From positions 274,115 to 338,114 of the forward strand of contig NZ_KE384037.1 in NCBI RefSeq assembly GCF_000423565.1: a stretch of DNA of 64,000 bases. Reading direction: 5' to 3'. Position 1 is the first letter of the stretch, and every line of letters starts with the position of its first letter. A program made the position numbers and the translations under genes. Of this stretch, positions 1-7,764 are shown piece by piece. Under the pieces are notes generated by a model. The model worked only from the letters and a program-made list of their open reading frames with translations. It was not told the DNA's origin and ran no database searches. Source of the DNA: Runella zeae DSM 19591. GTDB lineage: Bacteria > Bacteroidota > Bacteroidia > Cytophagales > Spirosomataceae.

Positions 1-543
1 GCATTGAATTATGATGAGGCGTTACCAGTACTTTGTCGAGTTAAAGTCAAGGACGTTTCTGCAAACCCTCATTTCACTGCTTATTGTATTAAACCTGATC
101 CCTCTCGAGAGCATTCCGCTAATTTCCGTTCGTATGTAAGCAATCGGGGGCATTGGGGAGTTTTTACTATTCATGATGCCCAAACACTTGAATTTCCCTT
201 TCCCTCAGAAGGCTCAACCCCCACTGACGACAATAAAGATGGCATATATGATAGAGATGTACCTTTTGCCTATCGCCAAGTAACTGTAGCCCACGAATTT
301 TCTCATATGATTGGATTACATCATGTTAACGGACAAGGAAATGAAAGTTGGCGGTATGGTGTAAATGACTCACAAAGAAGACAAATATCTGGTATGGGCA
401 TGGAAATCCTACCCCATCATATGAGACCATGGAGTAACCGTTTAAATCAACACATTGCTCCCAAACGTACGCGTTGGGAGTTTAGTCATCATCCACAAAG
501 GTACTTTTGGCAGAGAGGCCATTTAAGAATATGGGGAGCTTAA
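1..543 (+). CDS. Metzincin-like zinc metalloprotease, 5' end outside window
   Basis: The reading frame is open from the first base, so the gene probably starts upstream; 180 codons are visible. The zinc-binding motif HEFSHMIGLHH (HExxHxxGxxH, about residues 97-107 counted from the TTG at base 4) is complete, with three His ligands and the general-base Glu. About 25 residues later an SGMGM segment could be the Met-turn that defines metzincins. An Asp-rich stretch (DDNKDG) just before the motif resembles a calcium loop. No signal peptide can be judged because the N-terminus is missing. Similar HExxH domains occur at the ends of secreted or injected effectors as well as in ordinary exported proteases, so the biological role is open. 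The motif is seen; protease activity is inferred. Confidence 0.6.
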   Translation, partial: ALNYDEALPVLCRVKVKDVSANPHFTAYCIKPDPSREHSANFRSYVSNRGHWGVFTIHDAQTLEFPFPSEGSTPTDDNKDGIYDRDVPFAYRQVTVAHEFSHMIGLHHVNGQGNESWRYGVNDSQRRQISGMGMEILPHHMRPWSNRLNQHIAPKRTRWEFSHHPQRYFWQRGHLRIWGA

Positions 544-612
544 TTCTTCCCCTCAGAAATTCATTAAAAATCACTAACTTACCTTAAAATTCACTCATGT
601 AGTCGATACATT

Positions 613-1818
613 ATGAAAGTTTTCCACATAATCTGTGTATGGTTGGGGATAAGTGCCTCGCTTTGGGCCCAGACCGTCAGTTTTGCAGATTATAAAGAAC
701 GCGCCGATAACTGTTTTGCCAAGGCTGATTACGATTGTGCCCGCAGCAACTATGACCGAGCACTACGTATTAGGGGCAATGATAAGCACTGTTTGAGCCA
801 ATTAAGGAAAATTGAAGACATCGAAGACCGAAAGAAAAAAGAGAAAAGTAGAACCAAACAACAACAACAAGCAGAACAAGAGCTGCTGCTGAAAGAAAAA
901 GAAGCCGAAAAAAAACGAATTGCGGAACAAAATAGGCTCGAACAAGAAAAAATTAACAAAGAAAAAGCGCTTAAAGAGCAGCAAGCCCAAGCGTTAGAAG
1001 CTTTGAAATTAAGCTTTTTAAAGACCAATTTCCCCCAATCTACCGACGACGACAAAGACGGTGTACCTTCGTTTTGTGATTTTTGCCCGGTCCAAAAAGG
1101 TGAAATTCAGTATTGGGGTTGCCTTACGCCTATTGTACCCAATAGTCCTTGGCATCAATACGCCAACGGAAAAATACCGCCAGAATCGGTAGAACTTGGC
1201 AAAACACCCGAAGGAAAAAAAAGATACCTAGTCCGGGCAGGCACAACTCATTTGGGATACATTGATGAGGACCAAAAACAGGCTATCATCGGCCCTAGCA
1301 ATATCTTTATCAATGTGTATGATGTATTGGAAGGAAAACATTTCAAGTGGGTAAAACCTTCGGCAGATTGGTACATTTCGGGCAAGGTCGTTGCCCGTTC
1401 AGAAATATCGACCCACAATTTTGTCGCAAGATTTGTATCAAAAAACAAGCTCGCTGTAGGCGTCGCCAATCCTTCCAATACCGCAGCACTTTTTTTTGAT
1501 GACACTCAGAACTTCCAAGATACAAAGTATGAAATCCTTATCGACGAAGCGGTTCCTGTTGGCTTTTTTTATCTAAAAACCGACAAAAGTGTCAATCCTT
1601 CGGCCATTGCGCTCTCAATCAGTGCAATCACTACTTCCTCCAAAGCGTTGGAGATAAAAACCGGCACCGTCGAAATCTTCGCCGAAGGCATTGATAAAAA
1701 GAAAAAAAGGATTTCTACCCCCAAAATCAGTTTGAATATAGAAGCTCAAAAACGCTACTATTATGTACTCGAAAAACGCTCCGAAGAAGAGTGGATTTTG
1801 AAAGAAGAAACCCGCTAA
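613..1818 (+). CDS. Exported coiled-coil protein with TSP3-like calcium loop
   Basis: 401 aa. Residues 1-19 form a signal peptide ending ...SLWA/Q, so the protein is exported. Residues about 21-60 look like one TPR-type helix pair (DYKERADNCFAKADYDCARS). Residues 65-133 are a highly charged Lys/Glu/Gln coiled coil. A thrombospondin type-3-like segment follows (DDDKDG at 145-150, Cys155, Cys158, Cys170), as in linkers of Bacteroidota OmpA-like proteins, but no OmpA peptidoglycan-binding domain comes after it. The C-terminal 230 residues match no family I recognise. It lies 69 bp after the protease gene and ends 4 bp from the convergent dehydrogenase. It is possibly an envelope structural or adaptor protein. 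Confidence 0.65.
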   Translation: MKVFHIICVWLGISASLWAQTVSFADYKERADNCFAKADYDCARSNYDRALRIRGNDKHCLSQLRKIEDIEDRKKKEKSRTKQQQQAEQELLLKEKEAEKKRIAEQNRLEQEKINKEKALKEQQAQALEALKLSFLKTNFPQSTDDDKDGVPSFCDFCPVQKGEIQYWGCLTPIVPNSPWHQYANGKIPPESVELGKTPEGKKRYLVRAGTTHLGYIDEDQKQAIIGPSNIFINVYDVLEGKHFKWVKPSADWYISGKVVARSEISTHNFVARFVSKNKLAVGVANPSNTAALFFDDTQNFQDTKYEILIDEAVPVGFFYLKTDKSVNPSAIALSISAITTSSKALEIKTGTVEIFAEGIDKKKKRISTPKISLNIEAQKRYYYVLEKRSEEEWILKEETR

Positions 1819-1822
1819 ATCG

Positions 1823-2593
1823 CTACAAGCGTGCCAGCGTCAAACCACCGTCAATGACAAAAACCTGCCCTGTCGAATACGGAAAAGCTCCTTCGGCAAT
1901 CGCCGCCACAGCCTTTCCGATGTCGTCAGGGTAGCCCCAGCGAGCTTGTACCGTAAGTCCTTCGGCAATGAGTTTGTCATATTTGGCGGTGACGCCTGAG
2001 GTCATATCGGTCTTGATGATGCCCGGCCTTACTTCATAGACAGGGATGTTGAATTCACCCAGCCGCGCCGCAAAGAGTTGGGTCATCATTCCCAAGCCAG
2101 CCTTAGCCACGCAGTATTCACCCCGATTGACCGAAGCTACGGTAGCCGAAACCGACGAAATAGTGATAATCGATCCTTCAAAATCAGGGGTTTCGTGTTT
2201 TTGTTCTACCATCCAATTGGCCACTGCTTGGGTCAAAAAGTAGGTTCCTTTGAGATTGGTATTGAGTACTTCATCAAAACTCTCTTCGGTAGCTTCCAAA
2301 ATATCATTGCGGACTTTGGGGGCAATACCAGCATTATTGACCAATACGTTGAGCCAACCAAAGTGCTCTTTTATTTTTGCCAACATGGCAGTCCGTGCCG
2401 ATGCCGAAGCAATGTCACCTTGGCAATAAATCACCTCCGCCCCTAGCGCACGCAAAGCCATCAGTACTTCTTCTACGGCCGATTCTTCTCGCACGCCATT
2501 GATGGCCAAGTCAAAACCTTTAGAAGCTAAATGTTGGGCGATACCAAGTCCAATCCCTCGGCTACCGCCCGTTACGAATGCAATTTTTTTCAT
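1823..2593 (-). CDS. SDR family oxidoreductase (FabG-like)
   Basis: A classical short-chain dehydrogenase/reductase of 256 aa, the usual family length. The N-terminal cofactor motif is TGGSRGIG, followed by NNAG, the catalytic Ser in ISSVSA, and the YCVAK pair (YxxxK). A PG motif follows in VRPGIIKTDM, and the C-terminus ends VIDGGLTLARL. It should reduce or oxidise a carbonyl/alcohol with NAD(P)(H) in the cytoplasm; the substrate is not readable from the sequence. The ATG at 2593 is chosen because it places MKKIAFVTGG at the N-terminus; an in-frame ATG lies at 2602. It sits about 20 bp behind the higA antitoxin gene on the same strand and may be co-transcribed with it. Confidence 0.9.
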   Translation of the reverse strand: MKKIAFVTGGSRGIGLGIAQHLASKGFDLAINGVREESAVEEVLMALRALGAEVIYCQGDIASASARTAMLAKIKEHFGWLNVLVNNAGIAPKVRNDILEATEESFDEVLNTNLKGTYFLTQAVANWMVEQKHETPDFEGSIITISSVSATVASVNRGEYCVAKAGLGMMTQLFAARLGEFNIPVYEVRPGIIKTDMTSGVTAKYDKLIAEGLTVQARWGYPDDIGKAVAAIAEGAFPYSTGQVFVIDGGLTLARL

Positions 2594-2612
2594 TAGAAAC
2601 ATATGCTCTTAC

Positions 2613-2972
2613 TCAATAAGCAAGTAAAATGTGAGCAGGAATTCCCAACTCATTGTGTAAGAACTTTAAGAAATTAAGGCTCATTTGTTTTTTTCCATTC
2701 ATAATTTCCGAAATCGTGCTTTTGCTCATCCCAGCCCGCTTAGCCAACCCCGTTTGAGATAACCCTTGCTCTTCCATTTCGTACTTTAAAGCTTCTAATG
2801 GCGATAATATTTCAATCTTATGATGTTTTTGTTCATATTCATGTATCAACAAAGACAACACTTCTAATAAGTCCCCTTCTGGAGTCGAAGGTTTAGCATG
2901 AAAAATTTTTGATAATCTTTCCAAGGCAAGTTCGTATTCTTGCTCTGTCTTGATAGGTCTTATGGTTTCCAT
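2613..2972 (-). CDS. higA: HigA-type antitoxin / HTH transcriptional regulator
   Basis: 119 aa. The N-terminal half (EYELALERLSKIFHAKPSTP) is typical of HigA antitoxins paired with the PF09907-type HigB. The C-terminal half is an HTH_XRE domain (GLSQTGLAKRAGMSKSTISE, then IMNGKKQMSLNFL). HigA proteins bind and block the HigB mRNA interferase and repress their own operon. The ATG at 2972 overlaps the end of the upstream toxin frame by 13 bp, the standard toxin-first higBA order. The toxin frame is broken (see the pseudogene at 2960-3274), so this antitoxin may now serve only as a repressor or may protect against a HigB elsewhere. It shows no damage. Confidence 0.85.
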   Translation of the reverse strand: METIRPIKTEQEYELALERLSKIFHAKPSTPEGDLLEVLSLLIHEYEQKHHKIEILSPLEALKYEMEEQGLSQTGLAKRAGMSKSTISEIMNGKKQMSLNFLKFLHNELGIPAHILLAY

Positions 2973-3274
2973 GAGTTAAAATCAACAGTTTTGGCATCAA
3001 TTCCATCATAGGCAGCATGAGTACCAATAAATTTCACAAAACACAGTTGAAATTCGTAGTTGAATGCTGCTATCAAACGATATTTATTCTTTGCGATATT
3101 AAATACAATTCGTTCGTTACCTACATAATCAGCGCCCTTAAAACTCGCGATGATTTCTTGAGGTGTTTTAAAGGTAGCCCCTTCAATTTTCCCATACCAA
3201 TGCCTTAAGTTAGGTTCAGAATCAGGATACTTTACCCAAAACTACTTTAATGTCTTTAAAGCATGTATTCTCAT
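2960..3274 (-). pseudogene. higB: HigB family toxin, inactivated by a nonsense codon
   Basis: Read on the minus strand from the ATG at 3274, the frame gives MRIHALKTLK, then TAG (3242-3244), then FWVKYPDSEPNLRHWY and on to SWKP and TAA at 2960. Apart from codon 11 the 104-codon frame is intact and contains the hallmark HigB segments ERIVFNIAKNKYRL, FNYEFQLCFVKFIGTH and AAYDGID. HigB toxins (PF09907) are ribosome-dependent mRNA interferases of about 100 aa. No ATG lies downstream of the stop, so re-initiation is unlikely to yield an active protein. One base change would restore a sense codon such as Gln, Glu or Trp. The 13-bp overlap with higA is preserved. It could also be a sequencing error. 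Confidence 0.85.
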
Positions 3275-3291
3275 AACAAAAACAAATCAAA

Positions 3292-3310
3292 AGTTCGAAT
3301 AAAGCGAACT
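3292..3310. promoter_or_regulatory. Candidate HigA operator (dyad)
   Basis: AGTTCGAATAAAGCGAACT has perfect 6-bp arms (AGTTCG/CGAACT) around a 7-bp spacer, starting 18 bp upstream of the higB start codon. HigA antitoxins autoregulate through short dyads of this kind at this position. The dyad is seen; the binding is inferred. Confidence 0.45.
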
Positions 3311-3343
3311 GCCACACTACAACGATACATCCATTTTCTTTGG

Positions 3344-3375
3344 CAAATTTACATACTGTCTTTTATGGCTTTCAA
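3344..3375 (-). promoter_or_regulatory. Candidate higBA promoter
   Basis: On the minus strand, TTG (3373-3375) is followed after 21 bp by TAAATTTG (3344-3351). This fits the Bacteroidota TTG / TAnnTTTG promoter pattern. It lies mostly inside the 3' end of the flavoprotein gene and about 70 bp upstream of the toxin start, with the dyad at 3292-3310 between it and the start codon. Confidence 0.35.
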
Positions 3376-4794
3376 CGCTTCTGCTTCGGGGCGTTTTTTG
3401 TAGAAAGTATCCAGCGGATAACAACCCGAAATCAGTCCATTTCGAGGTGCAGATGTACAATCGGAGAAGGTTCTACAAATCAGATTGCGAGTAAGGGTGC
3501 GACCATTGATCATATCTTCGGGCATATTGGGATACGACAGTACCATGCGCCCAAATCCGATACTATCAGCCATGCCATTGCGCAATACATACTGCGCCAC
3601 ATTGGGGAGCCATTCTTGTAAATATGAATAACCCGAGCCGATGATTACTAATTCGGGAAACGCTTTTTTTAATTCATCCGTCACCGCAATATGCCTTTGA
3701 ACACCCGCAAGTGGCTCTTCGGGCGGCTGATACCCATCCGAAGGCGGAAACAGCGCTGGACGAGTCAAGTGTGGATTGTAATAAGGACTACCCGCCGTGA
3801 TACAAACAATCTGAATCCCAAGCGACTGCGCTAATGCTAAAAACGCCTTAGTCTCGGTCAAATCTATCCCAAGACCGTTTTGTTGCCCCCCAAAAGCATA
3901 AGGATATTGCTCTGCTTCCTCGGGTTGGCCAAGGTCGTTAGGACCTTTTTTGTAGGGTAAAAAATCAAAAGCACTCAACCGAATCCCCATCTCTAGCCCA
4001 GGGGCTTCTTTTTGAATACCCGCTACAATATTGCGCAGATAACGCGTACGGTTTTCAAAACTTCCGCCGTATTTGCCGGGTCTATCAATAGCACTCAAAA
4101 ACTCATGCCCCAAATACCCATGACAATGCTTGACATCCACAAAATCATAGCCCGCTTTTTGAGCCAATACCGCTGCTTTGATGTATTTGTCGATGATATC
4201 GTCGATTTCTTCATCAGTCAATACAGGATAATCGGCTTCCATTCCAAATTTTTTGTTTAAAAATGGATGCGAATACAAGATTTTTGACTCAAATTTTTTG
4301 TGACTATTGGGTTTACAAAAACGCCCCGAATGGGTCAACTGCAAACCAACAACCAAGCCGTCGGTATTGCCAAATCTTTCGGTATGTTTGTCTAAAATCA
4401 ACTGCCGAAGCTGTACAAACTCCTCAAAGTTTTCTTCATTTATGACCAACTGATTAGGGTTCGCTTTGCCTTCATGACAAACCGCTACGGCTTCACATCC
4501 ATACAATAACTTAGCGCCACTGATGGCAAATTTCACCCAACGATTTTTGGTAAATTCGGTAGGTTTTCCATCCAATGTGCCGTCCCAGCCTTCCATTGGT
4601 AAAATACACAGGCTGTTACCAATGGTTTTACCAGATTTTAAAGAAATGGGTTTGGCAAAAGGGCTTTCCGCAGGAGCAAGCAGCGTCTCATCAAACGACA
4701 AATCTACCCCAGCCGTCTCTAAGTATTTTTGCAAATCAGACGCAGTTTTGAGTTGCGCCATTCGAGTATATTTGGGTTTGTATTTTGTACTCAT
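3349..4794 (-). CDS. Old yellow enzyme family NADH:flavin oxidoreductase
   Basis: 481 aa. An FMN-dependent TIM barrel of the OYE group: LTHSGRFCKPN (HSGR at 155-158), VDVKHCHGYLGHEFLS (220-234) and the family signature GGSFENRTRYLRN (243-255), ending with GFGRMVLSYPN. The C-terminal FAD/NAD domain of 2,4-dienoyl-CoA reductase-type members is absent, so this is a single-domain OYE with a somewhat long N-terminus. A Cys-rich tail (ICRTFSDCTS...SGCYP) may or may not hold an Fe-S cluster. The family reduces activated C=C bonds or oxidises related substrates in the cytoplasm. It is the last gene of locus A, 83 bp after the GH88 gene, which suggests it processes an unsaturated or oxidised sugar-derived product. 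No signal peptide is present. Confidence 0.85.
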   Translation of the reverse strand: MSTKYKPKYTRMAQLKTASDLQKYLETAGVDLSFDETLLAPAESPFAKPISLKSGKTIGNSLCILPMEGWDGTLDGKPTEFTKNRWVKFAISGAKLLYGCEAVAVCHEGKANPNQLVINEENFEEFVQLRQLILDKHTERFGNTDGLVVGLQLTHSGRFCKPNSHKKFESKILYSHPFLNKKFGMEADYPVLTDEEIDDIIDKYIKAAVLAQKAGYDFVDVKHCHGYLGHEFLSAIDRPGKYGGSFENRTRYLRNIVAGIQKEAPGLEMGIRLSAFDFLPYKKGPNDLGQPEEAEQYPYAFGGQQNGLGIDLTETKAFLALAQSLGIQIVCITAGSPYYNPHLTRPALFPPSDGYQPPEEPLAGVQRHIAVTDELKKAFPELVIIGSGYSYLQEWLPNVAQYVLRNGMADSIGFGRMVLSYPNMPEDMINGRTLTRNLICRTFSDCTSAPRNGLISGCYPLDTFYKKRPEAEALKAIKDSM

Positions 4795-4877
4795 TTGGAA
4801 GAGGTAAATAATTTTTTAGGATTTAGGTACTACTAAACTTGGCAAAGCGATTTTAGTAGCACCTTCATTAAGATTAT

Positions 4878-6278
4878 TTATTTTACACAATTCAAAAAAG
4901 CATAATAAGGCTCATCTTGGATAATACGCTGAAGATACAACGCCGCCTCACGAATATGATAATCGCCCCACATACTGGATTCGCCATAGGGGATTTTACT
5001 ACCTTCTGGTACATAATCCCAGCCATTGGGACGGTGATAAATCGAATGTAACAACAAACCTTGGTGCGTAGGTTCAGTGCTAAGGTAAGGTTCTTGCAGC
5101 AAGGTATGCATCACCGTCAAGCCCGCTTGCCAGTAGCGTTGTCCCGCTGCAACCTCACCTTTGTCAATTAGGTATTTGCCAAGTCTCAACAGTCCCTGCG
5201 CTCCAATCGCCGCCGCCGAACTGTCAACGGGTTCGTAATCATTGAAAGGGTCGGCGGGCGCATTGAGATAATCACCCAATTTGTGAAGATAAGGCGCGCC
5301 AGTATCCCAGTAAGGTACGCCGTCGATAGGTGTATGTTCGATAAAAAAATCGCAGGTAGCGCGTGCACCTTTGAGCATCATTGCTTCTATCGCTTCCCGA
5401 CCACCAAGAGGTGTCAAATCGGCATCCGAAATTTGCGCCAACGCCTCTAACTGCTCAGGAAAACCACACATGGCCCATGCTAAACCACGTGTCCAAGTAC
5501 TAAAACCTGTATAGCCTTGTTGAGAATTAGGACAACGAAAATTGCCATCTTTGACATTAAATACACTTTCGTGCGCGGTACGCCCCCAAATATCATAGGA
5601 GTCGCGGCCTTCGCCATAATACACCGAGAAATCAGCCGTAGCTTTGATGTGTTGTAAGGCGCGTTCTAATAGATTGATTTTGACATCGCCTTCGCCTTGA
5701 AAAACGTGGCCTAACTGATGACTCACCACCAACGCCCGACACGACCGAATGGTATCCACAAACAACGAATGAGGGCCGTTGAAAGAGTGAATAAAACCGC
5801 CATTGGAGCTACCATCGCGGTTTTTGATGCTCGTCCAGCGGCTTGCTTGTACTGCACCGGAGATTTTCAGAGCAAGCTCATAGAAGTTTTTTTCCCACTC
5901 ATTAAACTCTATTTTGCCTTCATGCATCAGCCGAAGCAAGTTGCCATAGGTGCTGACGTTGTTGAAGCCGTGGTCGTGAACTCCAATATGACTTACGTGA
6001 GGAGCCATCACCGAAACCGTGTTTTTGCGCCCTATTTCCAAAAATTCTTTTTCTCCCGTCACATCATATTGCAAAATGGCTGAACCAAACTGAAACCCTT
6101 GGGTCCATTCGGTCCAGCCACGCGTCGAATATTGGCCTTTTATGGTAAAAACAGGAGAGCCTTTTGATACATCGTAGTGGTGCTCAATGGCATTTATTTT
6201 TTGAGCCGAAAGTTCCCAAAAACGTTGAAGCTTGGCGGCTAAATCGGCAGTAGTAATAGTAGAATTGATTCGAATCAT
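4878..6278 (-). CDS. GH88 unsaturated glucuronyl hydrolase
   Basis: 466 aa from the ATG at 6278; a TTG 13 codons upstream (6317) is less likely. The alpha/alpha-barrel signature residues of GH88 are visible: HDHGFNNVS (Asp102), SLFVDTIRSC (Asp175), GYTGFSTWTRGLAWAMCGF (256-273), VDSSAAAIGAQGLLRL and MWGDYHIREAALYL. GH88 enzymes hydrate and cleave the delta-4,5-unsaturated uronic acid left at the non-reducing end by a polysaccharide lyase. No signal peptide is apparent, so it probably acts in the cytoplasm on imported oligosaccharides. No lyase lies in this window, so the oligosaccharide must be made elsewhere. It follows the four pyruvyl-transferase-like genes and precedes the OYE gene. Confidence 0.88.
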   Translation of the reverse strand: MIRINSTITTADLAAKLQRFWELSAQKINAIEHHYDVSKGSPVFTIKGQYSTRGWTEWTQGFQFGSAILQYDVTGEKEFLEIGRKNTVSVMAPHVSHIGVHDHGFNNVSTYGNLLRLMHEGKIEFNEWEKNFYELALKISGAVQASRWTSIKNRDGSSNGGFIHSFNGPHSLFVDTIRSCRALVVSHQLGHVFQGEGDVKINLLERALQHIKATADFSVYYGEGRDSYDIWGRTAHESVFNVKDGNFRCPNSQQGYTGFSTWTRGLAWAMCGFPEQLEALAQISDADLTPLGGREAIEAMMLKGARATCDFFIEHTPIDGVPYWDTGAPYLHKLGDYLNAPADPFNDYEPVDSSAAAIGAQGLLRLGKYLIDKGEVAAGQRYWQAGLTVMHTLLQEPYLSTEPTHQGLLLHSIYHRPNGWDYVPEGSKIPYGESSMWGDYHIREAALYLQRIIQDEPYYAFLNCVK

Positions 6279-6321
6279 TGACTCAATAATTGTGCTTTTA
6301 TCAATGAAGAAAAACAAGCTC

Positions 6322-6329
6322 CAAAACTA
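6322..6329 (-). promoter_or_regulatory. Candidate -7 box upstream of GH88 gene
   Basis: TAGTTTTG on the minus strand matches the Bacteroidota -7 element TAnnTTTG, 43 bp upstream of the GH88 ATG in the 137-bp gap behind the preceding gene. No well-spaced -33 element was found, so this is a weak call. It would allow GH88 and OYE to be expressed apart from the rest of locus A. Confidence 0.25.
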
Positions 6330-6415
6330 CCCTTTCTCACAAAGCTTATTTGTATAAATATCTCTTCAAAAATCTACTATTTGTAGTTCCACTCAACACA
6401 ATGTAGAACAAATAC

Positions 6416-7681
6416 CTAAACTTTCTGTCGAATCACCTCAAAGGCTTCGTCGTATTGTTTATCTACTTTTTTGATGGATTGTTTTACATTTTTAAGAGCC
6501 GCACTGTAATTGGCGTTGATTTCCATGAGGCGGTCGGTAATCTGCTTTCCTGTGGTTTCCTCAATTTCAAACGTCCAGTCTTTCAGGCCCAAATCATAGT
6601 ACATTTGCCCCTTAATCGTGTCTTGTGGTTGGCGTAAATAAAAAGCAGGAGTACCATTGGCAGCGGCAATAATCGGAGAATGACATTCGTAGCTCAATAC
6701 GGTGTGGGCATGGGCATACAGCGAAGCCGCTTCGTCAGGAAGCCAATAGCCGTGCTTTACCACAAATGGCTTGACGTCGTCGGGGAGTGGATTGACCAAC
6801 AGTTCATCAATAATATCCACTTGGTAGGTCATTTCGGGACAAACTACGATTTTGTTACCCGTCTTGCGTACCCAAGCTATCATGGCTTCACGTACCTTGG
6901 CGTGGTCGATTTCTTTCCACTTGTCGTTGAGTTCGTTGACCTCCTTGATACGTTCTTCACTCCAGCCACTGGGCCTGATTTTGTAATAAGGCGTCACGCG
7001 AAGGCGCGGAATGACACAAATGAATTTGCGATGTTCCAATTTATTTTCCTGAATAAACTGATTGGCTTTTTGGTCATCATGGATTTCCAAAACAAAGGTA
7101 GCATCAGGAGCAAAAGCGATATGCGGCCCTTGTACGCCCGCTTCTTTTAGCTTTTGAATAGAGGCTGTTTCACGCGTAAAAACAAACGAGGCGTGTTGTA
7201 ATAAGTCTTTTAAAGCAGGAGAAACATTTTGCGTAGTAACTCCAAAAATACCAAACGGTTTCTGGGTTTGCTTGTGCCAAGCCTGTAGATAATCGGTCGC
7301 AACAACCGAGGGGCCTGAGCCATGAAGGAAAAAATCGGCTTCTTGAAATGCTCGCTTTACTTCTTCTGTTTGGGGCAGAAACTCCTTATCTACTGCCCCG
7401 TGAATAATTTTTACGTCGGGATAGTATTTATTGAGCATGGTTTCCACCTTCTCACTTTTGCTTTTCTTCCACAGAATAATCTTCGATTTGGGAAGACGTT
7501 TTTTCAACAATCCAATCAACCCAGGCGTATGGGCAATATCGCCGATATTGACATCTTGCCAACCCGACGTAATAAGTAATACAGGGTCGCTTTTTTGGGT
7601 TGCTTGCGACAAAAAAGGAATCATCGCAGCTGCTGACAGCAGGCTACTTTGTTGTATGAATTGACGACGATTGAGGGGCAT
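6416..7681 (-). CDS. Tat-exported polysaccharide pyruvyl transferase-like protein, copy 1
   Basis: 421 aa. The N-terminus is a twin-arginine signal (NRRQFIQQSSLLSAAAMIPF), so the mature protein is expected in the periplasm. The rest is a PF04230-type domain: SGWQDVNIGDIAHTPGLIGL near the start, LHGSGPSVVATD, FTRETASIQKL, and the C-terminal block YWLPDEAASLYAHAHTVLSY followed by ECHSPIIAAANGTPAFYLRQ. Classical members transfer pyruvate from PEP to sugars in the cytoplasm, so export is unexpected. It is the last and most diverged of four tandem paralogues in this locus; the gap to copy 2 is 83 bp. The fold assignment is good. Catalysis of pyruvyl transfer is not established. Confidence 0.75.
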   Translation of the reverse strand: MPLNRRQFIQQSSLLSAAAMIPFLSQATQKSDPVLLITSGWQDVNIGDIAHTPGLIGLLKKRLPKSKIILWKKSKSEKVETMLNKYYPDVKIIHGAVDKEFLPQTEEVKRAFQEADFFLHGSGPSVVATDYLQAWHKQTQKPFGIFGVTTQNVSPALKDLLQHASFVFTRETASIQKLKEAGVQGPHIAFAPDATFVLEIHDDQKANQFIQENKLEHRKFICVIPRLRVTPYYKIRPSGWSEERIKEVNELNDKWKEIDHAKVREAMIAWVRKTGNKIVVCPEMTYQVDIIDELLVNPLPDDVKPFVVKHGYWLPDEAASLYAHAHTVLSYECHSPIIAAANGTPAFYLRQPQDTIKGQMYYDLGLKDWTFEIEETTGKQITDRLMEINANYSAALKNVKQSIKKVDKQYDEAFEVIRQKV

Positions 7682-7764
7682 GAGATTGGTTTTTTATGTG
7701 GATAGTGACTTTTTTGGTCACAGAGTTTCACGAAGTATTTCTCTGAGTTACACAGAGTGAGTAC

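Noticed and set aside
7719..7757. CACAGAG words in the gap between copies 1 and 2
   Set aside because: Two short direct words (7719-7725 and 7751-7757) are too little to call an element, though similar words are common in Bacteroidota intergenic DNA.
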